Assembly: GCF_042684705.1 (NCBI RefSeq)
Contig: NZ_JBHULZ010000026.1
Span: forward strand, 62,001-126,000
From: Mesonia sediminis
GTDB lineage: Bacteria > Bacteroidota > Bacteroidia > Flavobacteriales > Flavobacteriaceae
Length of the DNA: 64,000 bases
Direction: 5' to 3'
Shown: piece after piece, positions 32,605 through 40,881 of the stretch
Numbering within the stretch: position 1 is the first letter of the stretch
How the letters are laid out: each line of letters starts with the position of its first letter
Position numbers and translations under genes: made by a program
Notes under the pieces: generated by a model
The model's database searches: none
Told to the model about the DNA's origin: nothing
The model's input: only the letters and a program-made list of their open reading frames with translations

Positions 32605-33672
32605 TCAAAATTCTTCGAATTCTTTACTACTTATATCTTGGTAGTTTCTTTTTACAAAGTTAAGTGCTGTTTTTAAGATGTGCCCCATAGATTTAGCCCG
32701 TTTAAAACTAATATCGTTTGAAAAATTCATCAACTCTCTTCTTAACTGCTTTACATTTTCTCGGGTAGAAATTTCATCGGCAATCATACAGCGTATCAAT
32801 TGTTTGTACCTTTTTTGCGTAATTATTAATCTTTTGGCCACTTGGCTACGTTCTTCTTTTTGATACTGCTCTATAGATGATTCTTGTAAATAATCTGCTA
32901 CGAGCTTAACCATTGCATAATTTTCTTTGAAGAATTGTGGCCGATAAACCTTTAATTTGCCTTCAAAACATTGCTGATCAAAATCTATGGCTCGAATTTG
33001 ATAAGCTACATGGTCAAAATCATGGGTAGGAATTACTACATAATTATAAGAACGCATATCGCCCAAAAGTCTTATGGTACAGCGCTCATTAAATTTCACA
33101 AATTGTTTGGCTATGTACGTTTTATCACGATCATCGCAGGTAGGAAGCATATCATTAATGAATACATCTCCTGGTATTCCGCTTATATGCTCTTCGATTA
33201 GCGTATCTCTATACACTAAAAATCCAATACGGTGCGGAGATAACAAGTGTTCAAATTCTAAACCATAGATTCGAGACGCATCTGCTTTCTTCACGTAAAA
33301 GTAAGTAACACTATCGTTTAAAATATTACGCACCTTGACTCTAAAAGGTTTCGAATTACCAAAGGTGCAGTAATCAATGGCGTCTATATTTAGAAATTTA
33401 AACGAATCATCGCTACCGTCTGAATATAAGATAGTATAAATCCGCTTTAAGCTGGTATCAATATCACTACGCTCGTGGTCTGGGTAATAACAGCGCACCC
33501 AAAGGGTATCTTCGTCGTTCTCATCATACACCACTATACTACCCGAAAAACGCAACAAATCTTCATAAAATACCGGAATTTTTGTACTTCTATTATATTT
33601 TACCAAATAGGCCTTTAGCCTTTCATTAATGGGAAATGCTGGTTTTCTTTTAGACATTAAACGATCTGACAT
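32605..33672 (-). CDS. Conserved hypothetical protein with kinase-like (APH/protein-kinase fold) signatures
   Basis: A 355-residue cytoplasmic protein I do not recognise by name. The start at 33672 is chosen because the open frame's first 41 codons contain a -7 promoter motif and encode non-conserved-looking sequence. Reading the protein, elements of a kinase fold appear in order: YFYVKKADASRIYG (a lysine on a strand), GLEFEHLLSP (a helix glutamate), a hinge-like TLIEEHISGIPGD, then LLGDMRSYNYVVIP, whose D-x4-N spacing equals the phosphotransferase catalytic loop, and RAIDFDQQ 20 residues later, like the DFG/DFD metal site. The last 90 residues are helical and basic. Catalytic activity and substrate are unknown; this is inference from motif order and spacing. 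Confidence 0.65.
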   Translation of the reverse strand: MSDRLMSKRKPAFPINERLKAYLVKYNRSTKIPVFYEDLLRFSGSIVVYDENDEDTLWVRCYYPDHERSDIDTSLKRIYTILYSDGSDDSFKFLNIDAIDYCTFGNSKPFRVKVRNILNDSVTYFYVKKADASRIYGLEFEHLLSPHRIGFLVYRDTLIEEHISGIPGDVFINDMLPTCDDRDKTYIAKQFVKFNERCTIRLLGDMRSYNYVVIPTHDFDHVAYQIRAIDFDQQCFEGKLKVYRPQFFKENYAMVKLVADYLQESSIEQYQKEERSQVAKRLIITQKRYKQLIRCMIADEISTRENVKQLRRELMNFSNDISFKRAKSMGHILKTALNFVKRNYQDISSKEFEEF

Positions 33673-33686
33673 GCTTATTTTTTTAC

Positions 33687-33694
33687 CAAAAATA
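33687..33694 (-). promoter_or_regulatory. Candidate -7 promoter element of the kinase-like gene (TATTTTTG)
   Basis: On the minus strand TATTTTTG matches TAnnTTTG and ends 14 bases before the ATG at 33672. It supports that start over a longer reading frame. Confidence 0.5.
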
Positions 33695-33760
33695 CTAATC
33701 TTCGCAGTATAAATACGGTAACATTTATGTAAGTTTATCGTTTTATAAAAAAACAAAATA

Positions 33761-34669
33761 TTGAATACAATACTTACTCTTGAGAATATAACCAAAACTT
33801 ATGGTAAAATTACAGCGGTAAATCAGCTTTCTTTTACCATTGAAAAAGGCCACGTTTACGGAATACTAGGACCCAACGGAAGCGGTAAATCAACCACTTT
33901 GGGTATTGTGCTCAATGTGGTAAACGCCACTAGTGGTTCGTTTAAATGGTTTAATGGTGAAGAAAACACACATCAGGCGCTTAAAAAGGTAGGTGCGATT
34001 ATCGAAAGGCCAAATTTTTATCCATACATGACCGCATACCAAAACCTCGCTTTGGTTTGTAAAATAAAAAATGTATCCACATCGGCCATTGATGATAAGT
34101 TAAAACTGGTAGGCTTACTCGATAGAAAAAACACAAAGTTTAGTGCCTTTTCTTTAGGGATGAAACAAAGGCTGGCCATTGCTTCTGCACTGCTCAACGA
34201 CCCTCAAATTTTGATTTTGGATGAACCCACTAACGGATTAGATCCTCAAGGGATTCATCAAATTAGAGAAATCATTAAGACCATCGCAAAAATGGGCACT
34301 ACCATACTTTTAGCTTCTCACCTTTTAGATGAAGTAGAAAAGGTATGCGACCACGTGGTAATTTTACGAAAAGGCCAAAAACTATATGCCGGCCCTGTAC
34401 ACGAACTAACAGCCAATCACGGTTATGTAGAGCTTAATGCTCAAAACACCCAGCAACTAATGGAGGTTCTAAAAGCCAACAACCTATTTGAGCGTGTAAT
34501 TAAACAAGATGAAGATGAATTTATTACCGCCTTTTTATCTGAGCCCGCTAAAGCTGAAGAAATAAATGAGCTATTAATTGAAAAGGGCATCATACTTTCT
34601 CACCTCGTTAAACGAAAAGAAAGCCTCGAACAACAGTTTTTACAACTTACCAGTCAAAAAAACACCTAA
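33761..34669 (+). CDS. ABC transporter ATP-binding protein (ABC-2 exporter type)
   Basis: A 302-residue ATPase. Walker A (GPNGSGKST) is near residues 39-47, the signature FSLGMKQRLAIA near 128-140, Walker B ILILDEPTNGLDPQG near 150-165, and the H-loop LLASHLLDEV follows. The about 80-residue C-terminal extension is typical of bacitracin/lantibiotic-type or sodium-type ABC-2 exporters. The start is TTG at 33761, giving MNTILTLENITKTYG. The permease starts 2 bases downstream, so the two form a half-transporter pair. Substrate is unknown. It is divergent from the kinase-like gene by 88 bases. Confidence 0.93.
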   Translation: MNTILTLENITKTYGKITAVNQLSFTIEKGHVYGILGPNGSGKSTTLGIVLNVVNATSGSFKWFNGEENTHQALKKVGAIIERPNFYPYMTAYQNLALVCKIKNVSTSAIDDKLKLVGLLDRKNTKFSAFSLGMKQRLAIASALLNDPQILILDEPTNGLDPQGIHQIREIIKTIAKMGTTILLASHLLDEVEKVCDHVVILRKGQKLYAGPVHELTANHGYVELNAQNTQQLMEVLKANNLFERVIKQDEDEFITAFLSEPAKAEEINELLIEKGIILSHLVKRKESLEQQFLQLTSQKNT

Positions 34670-34671
34670 GC

Positions 34672-35505
34672 ATGAAAAGACTTTTACAAATTGAATTTCA
34701 AAAATTAAAACACAGCCGTTCTGCACGTGTTTTAAGTATAATATATTTCGCTTTATTTACACTCATTGCTCTATTTGCATCGATCCGCTTTAAGTTTGGA
34801 GGTATAGATTTTCAGCTGGCCGACCAAGGAATTTTCAACTTCCCTTACATTTGGCATTTCAACACTTATTTTGCTGCTTTTTTAAAGATTTTTCTAGCCA
34901 TTGTTATTGTATCAATGATGTCTAATGAGTACAGCAACCGCACCCTCAAACAAAACCTTATTGACGGTTTAAGCAAAAAGGAATTTATCCTTTCTAAATT
35001 CTATACCGTAGTAGTTTTTTCATTAGTTTCTACCCTATTCATTTTTATTGTTTCGCTTATTTTAGGAATTATATTTTCAGATTACGATGAGTTAAGCATC
35101 ATTTTTTCTGATCTCGAGTACCTATTGGCTTATTTTATAAAGTTGATTGGTTTCTTTAGCTTTTGCATGTTTTTAGGTATTTTTGTTAAGAAATCGGCTT
35201 TTGCTCTAGGTTTTCTTTTTGTTTGGTGGATTTTTGAAAATCTACTTTACGGACTTATTCGTTGGGAGATAGGAAATGAAGAAGTAGCAAGAAATATTAC
35301 CCAATTTTTCCCTCTAGAATCTATAAGCAATCTCGTTAAACAGCCCATTTCTAAATTAAATGTTATACAAAGTACTGCTAACCAATTGAACACTGATTTA
35401 CAATTTGATTCGAATGTTTACTTTTATCAAATCCTAATCGTTTTAGTTTGGATTTTTATTTTTGTGTGGGGAAGCTATGCTTTATTAAAACGCCGAGACC
35501 TTTAA
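34672..35505 (+). CDS. ABC-2 type transporter permease
   Basis: A 277-residue membrane protein with six predicted transmembrane segments (for example IIYFALFTLIALFASI, FLAIVIVSMMSNEY, VVFSLVSTLFIFIVSLILGI, LIGFFSFCMFLGIFV, LGFLFVWWIF, ILIVLVWIFIFVWGSYALL). MSNEYSNRTLKQNLIDGLSK is the cytoplasmic loop typical of ABC-2 permeases that contacts the ATPase. It pairs with the ATPase gene immediately upstream. The three large T9SS cargo genes follow 13 bases later on the same strand; whether they share a transcript is not clear. Confidence 0.9.
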   Translation: MKRLLQIEFQKLKHSRSARVLSIIYFALFTLIALFASIRFKFGGIDFQLADQGIFNFPYIWHFNTYFAAFLKIFLAIVIVSMMSNEYSNRTLKQNLIDGLSKKEFILSKFYTVVVFSLVSTLFIFIVSLILGIIFSDYDELSIIFSDLEYLLAYFIKLIGFFSFCMFLGIFVKKSAFALGFLFVWWIFENLLYGLIRWEIGNEEVARNITQFFPLESISNLVKQPISKLNVIQSTANQLNTDLQFDSNVYFYQILIVLVWIFIFVWGSYALLKRRDL

Positions 35506-35518
35506 AAATACAGATTTA

Positions 35519-38374
35519 ATGAATTTACGCCTTGCCCTAGTTGTATCAATTGCACTTATTTTTAACAACTTAAATATACAAGCCCAAGGGCAAGCCAACA
35601 ATTGGTATTTTGGCTACAACGCAGGTATAAACTTTGATAGTGGCACTCCTACAGCCATAACCAATGGTCAAATCAATACCTCTGAAGGTTGCTCTAGTAT
35701 TTCAGACGCTTCGGGAAATCTTCTGTTTTACTCAGACGGTAGAACAGTTTGGAACCGAAACCACCAAATTATGGGCAATGCCGATTATTATGGCAGTACT
35801 GGGCTACATGGCGATCCTAGTAGTACAAGCAGTGCACTTATTGTACCTCACCCTGGAGATAAAGATTTATATTTTATTTTCACGGTAGATGAACCACACC
35901 ACCAAAATGCTTTTGCTTACCCTAATCAAGGTCCAGCGAATAGCAACGGGACACCACAAGCCAATTACAGCGACACTAATACTGCTGTACCTGTAGCCGA
36001 TGACGGTTTCAATAATGGCTTTAACTACTCCATCGTCGATATGAAGTTAAACAACGGATTAGGAGATGTAGTACCTGGTCAAAAAAATATACATTTAATA
36101 ACCTATGATCAAAATGATCCTGAAGAAATAAAATATAAATGTTCTGAGAAGATTACGGCGGTTAAAGGGGCAGATTGTAGCAGTATTTGGGTGATTACAC
36201 ATTTTGTTGATAGCTTTTATGCCTTTAAAATAGATCAAAATGGCATAAACACCACTCCGGTAATCTCAACTATAGGTCCTAATATACCATTAAACGCCTA
36301 CAGAAGAGCCGCATTGGGTTATATTAAAGCCTCTCCCGATGGTTTAAAAATTTTAACTGCGCATCATACCAAAACTTTTGATCAAAATAGTGGTGATGAT
36401 TTGCCAAATGGCGGAGTATATTTTTCAGATTTTAATCCTACCACTGGCCAAGTTACTAGTAGTACTGCGCTTGTTGAAAATGTAAATCCATACGGCGTAG
36501 AGTTTAGTGCAAATTCAACAAAAGCTTATGCTACCGCTAATGATAATCTGGCAAATAAGATTTTTCAATGGGATTTAACTGCTCCCAATATGGCTGCAAG
36601 TATAAATGAAATTCTCATCACCACCTCAGAGCAAGCCACTGCCCTGCAATTAGGTCCAGATGGCAGAATTTATAAACCCGTTATTGGAGAGCCAAAATTG
36701 GCTGTAATAAAAAACCCAAATGCCGATTTCAATTCGCTTGAGTATACCGAAAGTACTTTTGATGGTGCGGTCCCTTTAGCTCAAAAAAATGCGGTTTTTG
36801 GATTACCTCCTTTTATTCAGTCATTTTTTGTAGATCGCATCAACATTATCAATCAAGATGATGATGAATTAATTACTAATATTAGTTTGTGCGCGTCCGA
36901 AAATTATCAATTGGCTTATCCCAATTTACCCAACGCGAGCTACTCTTGGTCTAAAAACGATTCTCCCCTTCCTACTGTTACGGGCAACAGCTTATTGGTT
37001 ACCCCAGATTTGGCATTAGGATTTCCACAAACCCAAGAATATATTTTAGAAATTACCTTTAACGACGGGAAATGTCCCTTGATAGGAATTGCCAATATCA
37101 CGTTTGAAGCTTTACCCGATATTCAAGATTATACTTATTTTCAATGTACCCGAACCAACCAACAGCCCGAATTTAATCTAGTCGAAATCCGCGAAAAGCT
37201 AAGCGCCGATTTTTCCGATTCCAATTTGGTTTTTGAATTTTATGAATGGGATAAAGACAATAACAAAAAGCTCATTTCTAACCCACAAAACTATACCCCC
37301 GCTAACCTACCTACACAGCTTGAAGTGCAACTAGTCAACACCCAAACCAGTTGTAGTAATCAAGCTACGCTAACCCTTGATATTGGTAATTATAATCTTA
37401 TACCTATTCAACAAAATGTTTGCAATATAGATCAAAAAGTAAGTAAAGAGTTTAGTTCAATAGTAGAAGAAACTGGTATTACCTTTAATAATCCTAAATT
37501 TTACCGTACCGAAGATGAGGCGGCAAAAAAAATTAATCCGTACACAGAAGATAAAGTTGAAATAGTTAAGAATAACCTACCCTTTAGTATTTATTTAACC
37601 GACGACGAGGCTGGTTGCTCTGACATTTATGAAGTTAAATTTGAATCTAATACCAGCTTTAGTTTAGATGCAGATGAAGAAATTTTTTATTGTTTAGAAA
37701 ATAGTCCCAATCCTATTAATTTATCGGTAACAGTCGATGCAGCCTCAGATAAAAAATTCACCTACTTATGGGAGCCCTCTGGCGAAACTACTCCTAGTAT
37801 TAATACTGCAGAACTGACCACTCATATCGTACGGGTGACCGACGAAAATGGGTGTACCGAGAGTAAGAAATTCACCTTAGTTCCTGTTGGAAAAGCAAAA
37901 TTCACGACCAAAGAAACGCACTTCTCTCCAGATAGTAGTATTCAAGTGATTTTAGATCCAGGAAATTCAGGCAGCTATCAATATGCGATAGAAAATCCTG
38001 AAGGGCCTTATCAAGACTCTCCTTTTTTTAACAATTTAGTCCCAGGAGTATATACCGTGTATGTCAAAAGCGAGCAAGGCTGCGGGATAACTTCTAAGAA
38101 AGTAAGTATTTTGGGATTAATGCGCTTCTTTACACCCAATGCCGATGGCATTAATGATAAATGGAGAATTCTTGGTAAATACGAAGACAACTTGCGCGGC
38201 ACCGAGGTGCTAATTTTTGATCGATTCGGAAAAATGCTCTATCAATTTAATGCAGAACGTCCAGGCTGGGATGGCAATTATAACGGAAAGCCCATGCCAT
38301 CTAATGACTATTGGTATATAATCAGACTAAAGAACAATAAAGAAATAAAAGGACATTTCACTTTAAAACGCTAG
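35519..38374 (+). CDS. T9SS type B sorting domain protein with N-terminal propeller-like region
   Basis: A 951-residue secreted protein. Signal peptide at 1-22 (ending NLNIQAQ). The first 430 residues (NWYFGYNAGINFDSGTP, LLFYSDGRTVWNRNHQIMG, later LQLGPDGRIYKPVIG) match a beta-propeller-like region common in flavobacterial surface proteins. Repeated beta-sandwich segments with Cys pairs follow. The last 90 residues (MRFFTPNADGINDKWRI, then LIFDRFGKML and GWDGNYNGKPMPSNDYW) are the type B T9SS sorting domain, also called gliding motility-associated C-terminal domain. Role is inferred as cell-surface adhesion or a matrix function. It is first of three co-directional cargo genes; a 43-base gap leads to the next. 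Confidence 0.88.
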   Translation: MNLRLALVVSIALIFNNLNIQAQGQANNWYFGYNAGINFDSGTPTAITNGQINTSEGCSSISDASGNLLFYSDGRTVWNRNHQIMGNADYYGSTGLHGDPSSTSSALIVPHPGDKDLYFIFTVDEPHHQNAFAYPNQGPANSNGTPQANYSDTNTAVPVADDGFNNGFNYSIVDMKLNNGLGDVVPGQKNIHLITYDQNDPEEIKYKCSEKITAVKGADCSSIWVITHFVDSFYAFKIDQNGINTTPVISTIGPNIPLNAYRRAALGYIKASPDGLKILTAHHTKTFDQNSGDDLPNGGVYFSDFNPTTGQVTSSTALVENVNPYGVEFSANSTKAYATANDNLANKIFQWDLTAPNMAASINEILITTSEQATALQLGPDGRIYKPVIGEPKLAVIKNPNADFNSLEYTESTFDGAVPLAQKNAVFGLPPFIQSFFVDRINIINQDDDELITNISLCASENYQLAYPNLPNASYSWSKNDSPLPTVTGNSLLVTPDLALGFPQTQEYILEITFNDGKCPLIGIANITFEALPDIQDYTYFQCTRTNQQPEFNLVEIREKLSADFSDSNLVFEFYEWDKDNNKKLISNPQNYTPANLPTQLEVQLVNTQTSCSNQATLTLDIGNYNLIPIQQNVCNIDQKVSKEFSSIVEETGITFNNPKFYRTEDEAAKKINPYTEDKVEIVKNNLPFSIYLTDDEAGCSDIYEVKFESNTSFSLDADEEIFYCLENSPNPINLSVTVDAASDKKFTYLWEPSGETTPSINTAELTTHIVRVTDENGCTESKKFTLVPVGKAKFTTKETHFSPDSSIQVILDPGNSGSYQYAIENPEGPYQDSPFFNNLVPGVYTVYVKSEQGCGITSKKVSILGLMRFFTPNADGINDKWRILGKYEDNLRGTEVLIFDRFGKMLYQFNAERPGWDGNYNGKPMPSNDYWYIIRLKNNKEIKGHFTLKR

Positions 38375-38417
38375 TCTATCTACATTTTTAACTATTTTTA
38401 TATAAAAGTAGTTTATT

Positions 38418-40799
38418 ATGAAGTTTTTTATATTCGCTCTAGCTTTTATTTTAAGTGGTTTTCACGGATTTGCACAAACACCTATAACCAAATTCCAACA
38501 ATTCAACGGGCAATATGATTATCTCGCTATAGGAAATACCCTAAATGTTGTCGAAAATGAAAATTCTTCCAATTGTACTATTTTAACTTCCTCTTCGGCA
38601 AACCTCAACCTTAGCGCCAATCAAAATATTATTGCCGCTTATTTATACTGGGCCGGATCAGGTGCGGGTGATTTTAATGTAAGTTTAAACAACCAAAGCC
38701 TAAATGCTGATCGTACCTTTAATTATAACATCAATAATCTTGATTTTTTTGCTGCCTTTAAAGATGTGACTACCCAAGTTCAAAATACAGGAACAGGAAG
38801 TTACACATTATCTAATTTAGATTTAACCAATTTTATCAATAATGGTCATTGTAATATCGGCATGAATTTTGGAGGTTGGAGTATTATTATTGTTTATGAA
38901 GACCTTAGTTTACCTCTAAATCAAGTTGATGTCTTCGATGGTTTTGTTACCCTTGCCGCTACCGGCACCCCTTTGAGTATTCAACTAAACAATCTAAACG
39001 TCATAGACAATCAAGGAGCAAAAATTGGTTTTCTTACTTGGGAAGGTGATTCAGCACTAGCTGTAAACGAAACCTTGAAACTGAATGGCAACACACTCTC
39101 CAATAGTCTTAATCCCTCTAACAATGCCTTCAATGGCACCAACTCTTTTACCGGTGCTACCAACCTTTACAATATGGATCTAGATGTGTACGATGTTCAA
39201 AATTACATCAACATAGGCGATACAATGGCAAGTATAGAGCTTAACTCTTCTGCCGATATTGTTTTTGTAAGTAATATTGTTACCGTATTCAATAGCACCC
39301 TACCCGATCCTACACCAAGTTTTCTTGATGTGACACCACTGTGTAACACCAATACCATTGATGTAAGTTATAGAATTGCCAATACCAACGGTACAGATGT
39401 ATTACCCGCAAATACTTCGGTTAAATTTTTTGCGAATAATACTTTTCTTAAAGAAGAGTTTACACCTATTCCCATTGCTGTTGGCGCATTTCAAGATTAC
39501 ACTACTCAACTGAATATACCCAATAGTATTCCGCAAGATTTTAATTTAAAAATTGAAGTCAATTTAGATGCTAATAAACAGGTCATAATTCCAGAACTAA
39601 ATAGAAATGATAATACCGCAGAACAACCTACTAGTTTGATAAACTTATTTATTGCTCAGCCTCCAAAAGATTTAAAAGTATGCCAAGAACAATTCACCAC
39701 ACCAAAGGCTATTTTTGACTTTTCAACCAACCTCGCTTTGGTAAAGGGCGATCAAACGCAGGTAAAAGTTTCATTCTTTACGGATTTTATTCAAGCGCAA
39801 AACAATCAAAATCCTATAACTGATATTACTGCTTTTGAAAACACGAACAATCCGCAAGAAATTTATATAAGGTTAACCAGCCTACAAGACCCAGATTGCT
39901 ATATAATCACTTCATTTACCATACAAGTTTACACCTTACCACAATGGAATCAACCGGCTGATATCGTTGTTTGTAATAACACCACTCAAGAAGAAGTTGG
40001 TATAGTTGATTTAACACAACTTGAATCTGAAATTCTATCCAATCCTTCAGCATACAGATTTTTATATTTCACAAATTTAGATGAGGCAATATCAAATACC
40101 AACCCCATTCCCCACCCTGAAGTTTTTGAAAACAATCAAAACCCAATGCTTATTTATATCAGGATTCAACACCCTGATTTTGAAGATTGTTTTGTGATTT
40201 TAGATACTATATTAGGCATAAAGCCCATAGCCATTGAAAATTCAGTACCGGTTACGCGCTGCGATTTAGGGTATAACCAAAATATATTTGATTTATACGA
40301 TTTAGCACTGAAATTAGATCTAAAAGATAATGAAGAAATAGTTGATTTTTACACCACATTAGCTTCCGCGCAAGCGCAGGAAAATCCAATTAAAAATCCG
40401 TATACGCATCAGAATACCCAAAATCCGCAGGAAATTTATTTGCGTACAACTTTTGACGATCCCAACGAATGCCATAAAATATACCGCCTATTGATTGGCA
40501 CCAAGCATTGCCCCCCCTGGATTCCTGAAGGTTTCTCTCCAAATGATGATGGAATTAATGATGTTTTTAGAATCAAAGGACTCTATACCGTATTTGAACG
40601 CTTTGAATTAAAAATTTTTTCGCGCTACGGAAATTTGGTTTATCAAGGAAATAATCAAACCCCCAATTGGGACGGTACTAGCAATGTTGGCTTAAACAAT
40701 GTAGGGAAACAGTTGCCAACAGGCACTTATTTCTATGTGCTTAATTTAAATGACCCCGACTTTAAACCCATTAAAGGCTGGGTGTACTTGAACCGATAA
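38418..40799 (+). CDS. T9SS type B sorting domain protein, second of three tandem cargo genes
   Basis: A 793-residue secreted protein with signal peptide 1-19 (ending GFHGFAQ). An N-terminal domain (about 20-300) contains AAYLYWAGSGAGDFNVSLN, FKDVTTQVQNTGTGSY and GGWSIIIVYED, a beta domain seen at the front of flavobacterial cargo proteins and not named here with certainty. CARDB-like and repeated modules follow, each with a conserved FENTNNPQEIYIRLTS-type strand at about 475, 565 and 680. The C-terminus (EGFSPNDDGINDVFRI, KIFSRYGNLVYQG, LPTGTYFYVLNL) is a type B sorting domain distinct in its middle part from its two neighbours. Likely surface-exposed or secreted; ligand unknown. Confidence 0.87.
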   Translation: MKFFIFALAFILSGFHGFAQTPITKFQQFNGQYDYLAIGNTLNVVENENSSNCTILTSSSANLNLSANQNIIAAYLYWAGSGAGDFNVSLNNQSLNADRTFNYNINNLDFFAAFKDVTTQVQNTGTGSYTLSNLDLTNFINNGHCNIGMNFGGWSIIIVYEDLSLPLNQVDVFDGFVTLAATGTPLSIQLNNLNVIDNQGAKIGFLTWEGDSALAVNETLKLNGNTLSNSLNPSNNAFNGTNSFTGATNLYNMDLDVYDVQNYINIGDTMASIELNSSADIVFVSNIVTVFNSTLPDPTPSFLDVTPLCNTNTIDVSYRIANTNGTDVLPANTSVKFFANNTFLKEEFTPIPIAVGAFQDYTTQLNIPNSIPQDFNLKIEVNLDANKQVIIPELNRNDNTAEQPTSLINLFIAQPPKDLKVCQEQFTTPKAIFDFSTNLALVKGDQTQVKVSFFTDFIQAQNNQNPITDITAFENTNNPQEIYIRLTSLQDPDCYIITSFTIQVYTLPQWNQPADIVVCNNTTQEEVGIVDLTQLESEILSNPSAYRFLYFTNLDEAISNTNPIPHPEVFENNQNPMLIYIRIQHPDFEDCFVILDTILGIKPIAIENSVPVTRCDLGYNQNIFDLYDLALKLDLKDNEEIVDFYTTLASAQAQENPIKNPYTHQNTQNPQEIYLRTTFDDPNECHKIYRLLIGTKHCPPWIPEGFSPNDDGINDVFRIKGLYTVFERFELKIFSRYGNLVYQGNNQTPNWDGTSNVGLNNVGKQLPTGTYFYVLNLNDPDFKPIKGWVYLNR

Positions 40800-40850
40800 T
40801 TTAATTGATTTTTTAACCCGTTTATAGATTAACAAAAGACTATTTAGTTG

Positions 40851-40858
40851 TATTTTTG
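40851..40858 (+). promoter_or_regulatory. Candidate -7 promoter element (TATTTTTG)
   Basis: TATTTTTG matches TAnnTTTG and ends 23 bases before the TTG start at 40882, suggesting the third cargo gene can be transcribed independently. Confidence 0.45.
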
Positions 40859-40881
40859 TTCCCCATTTTTAAACTGGTATT

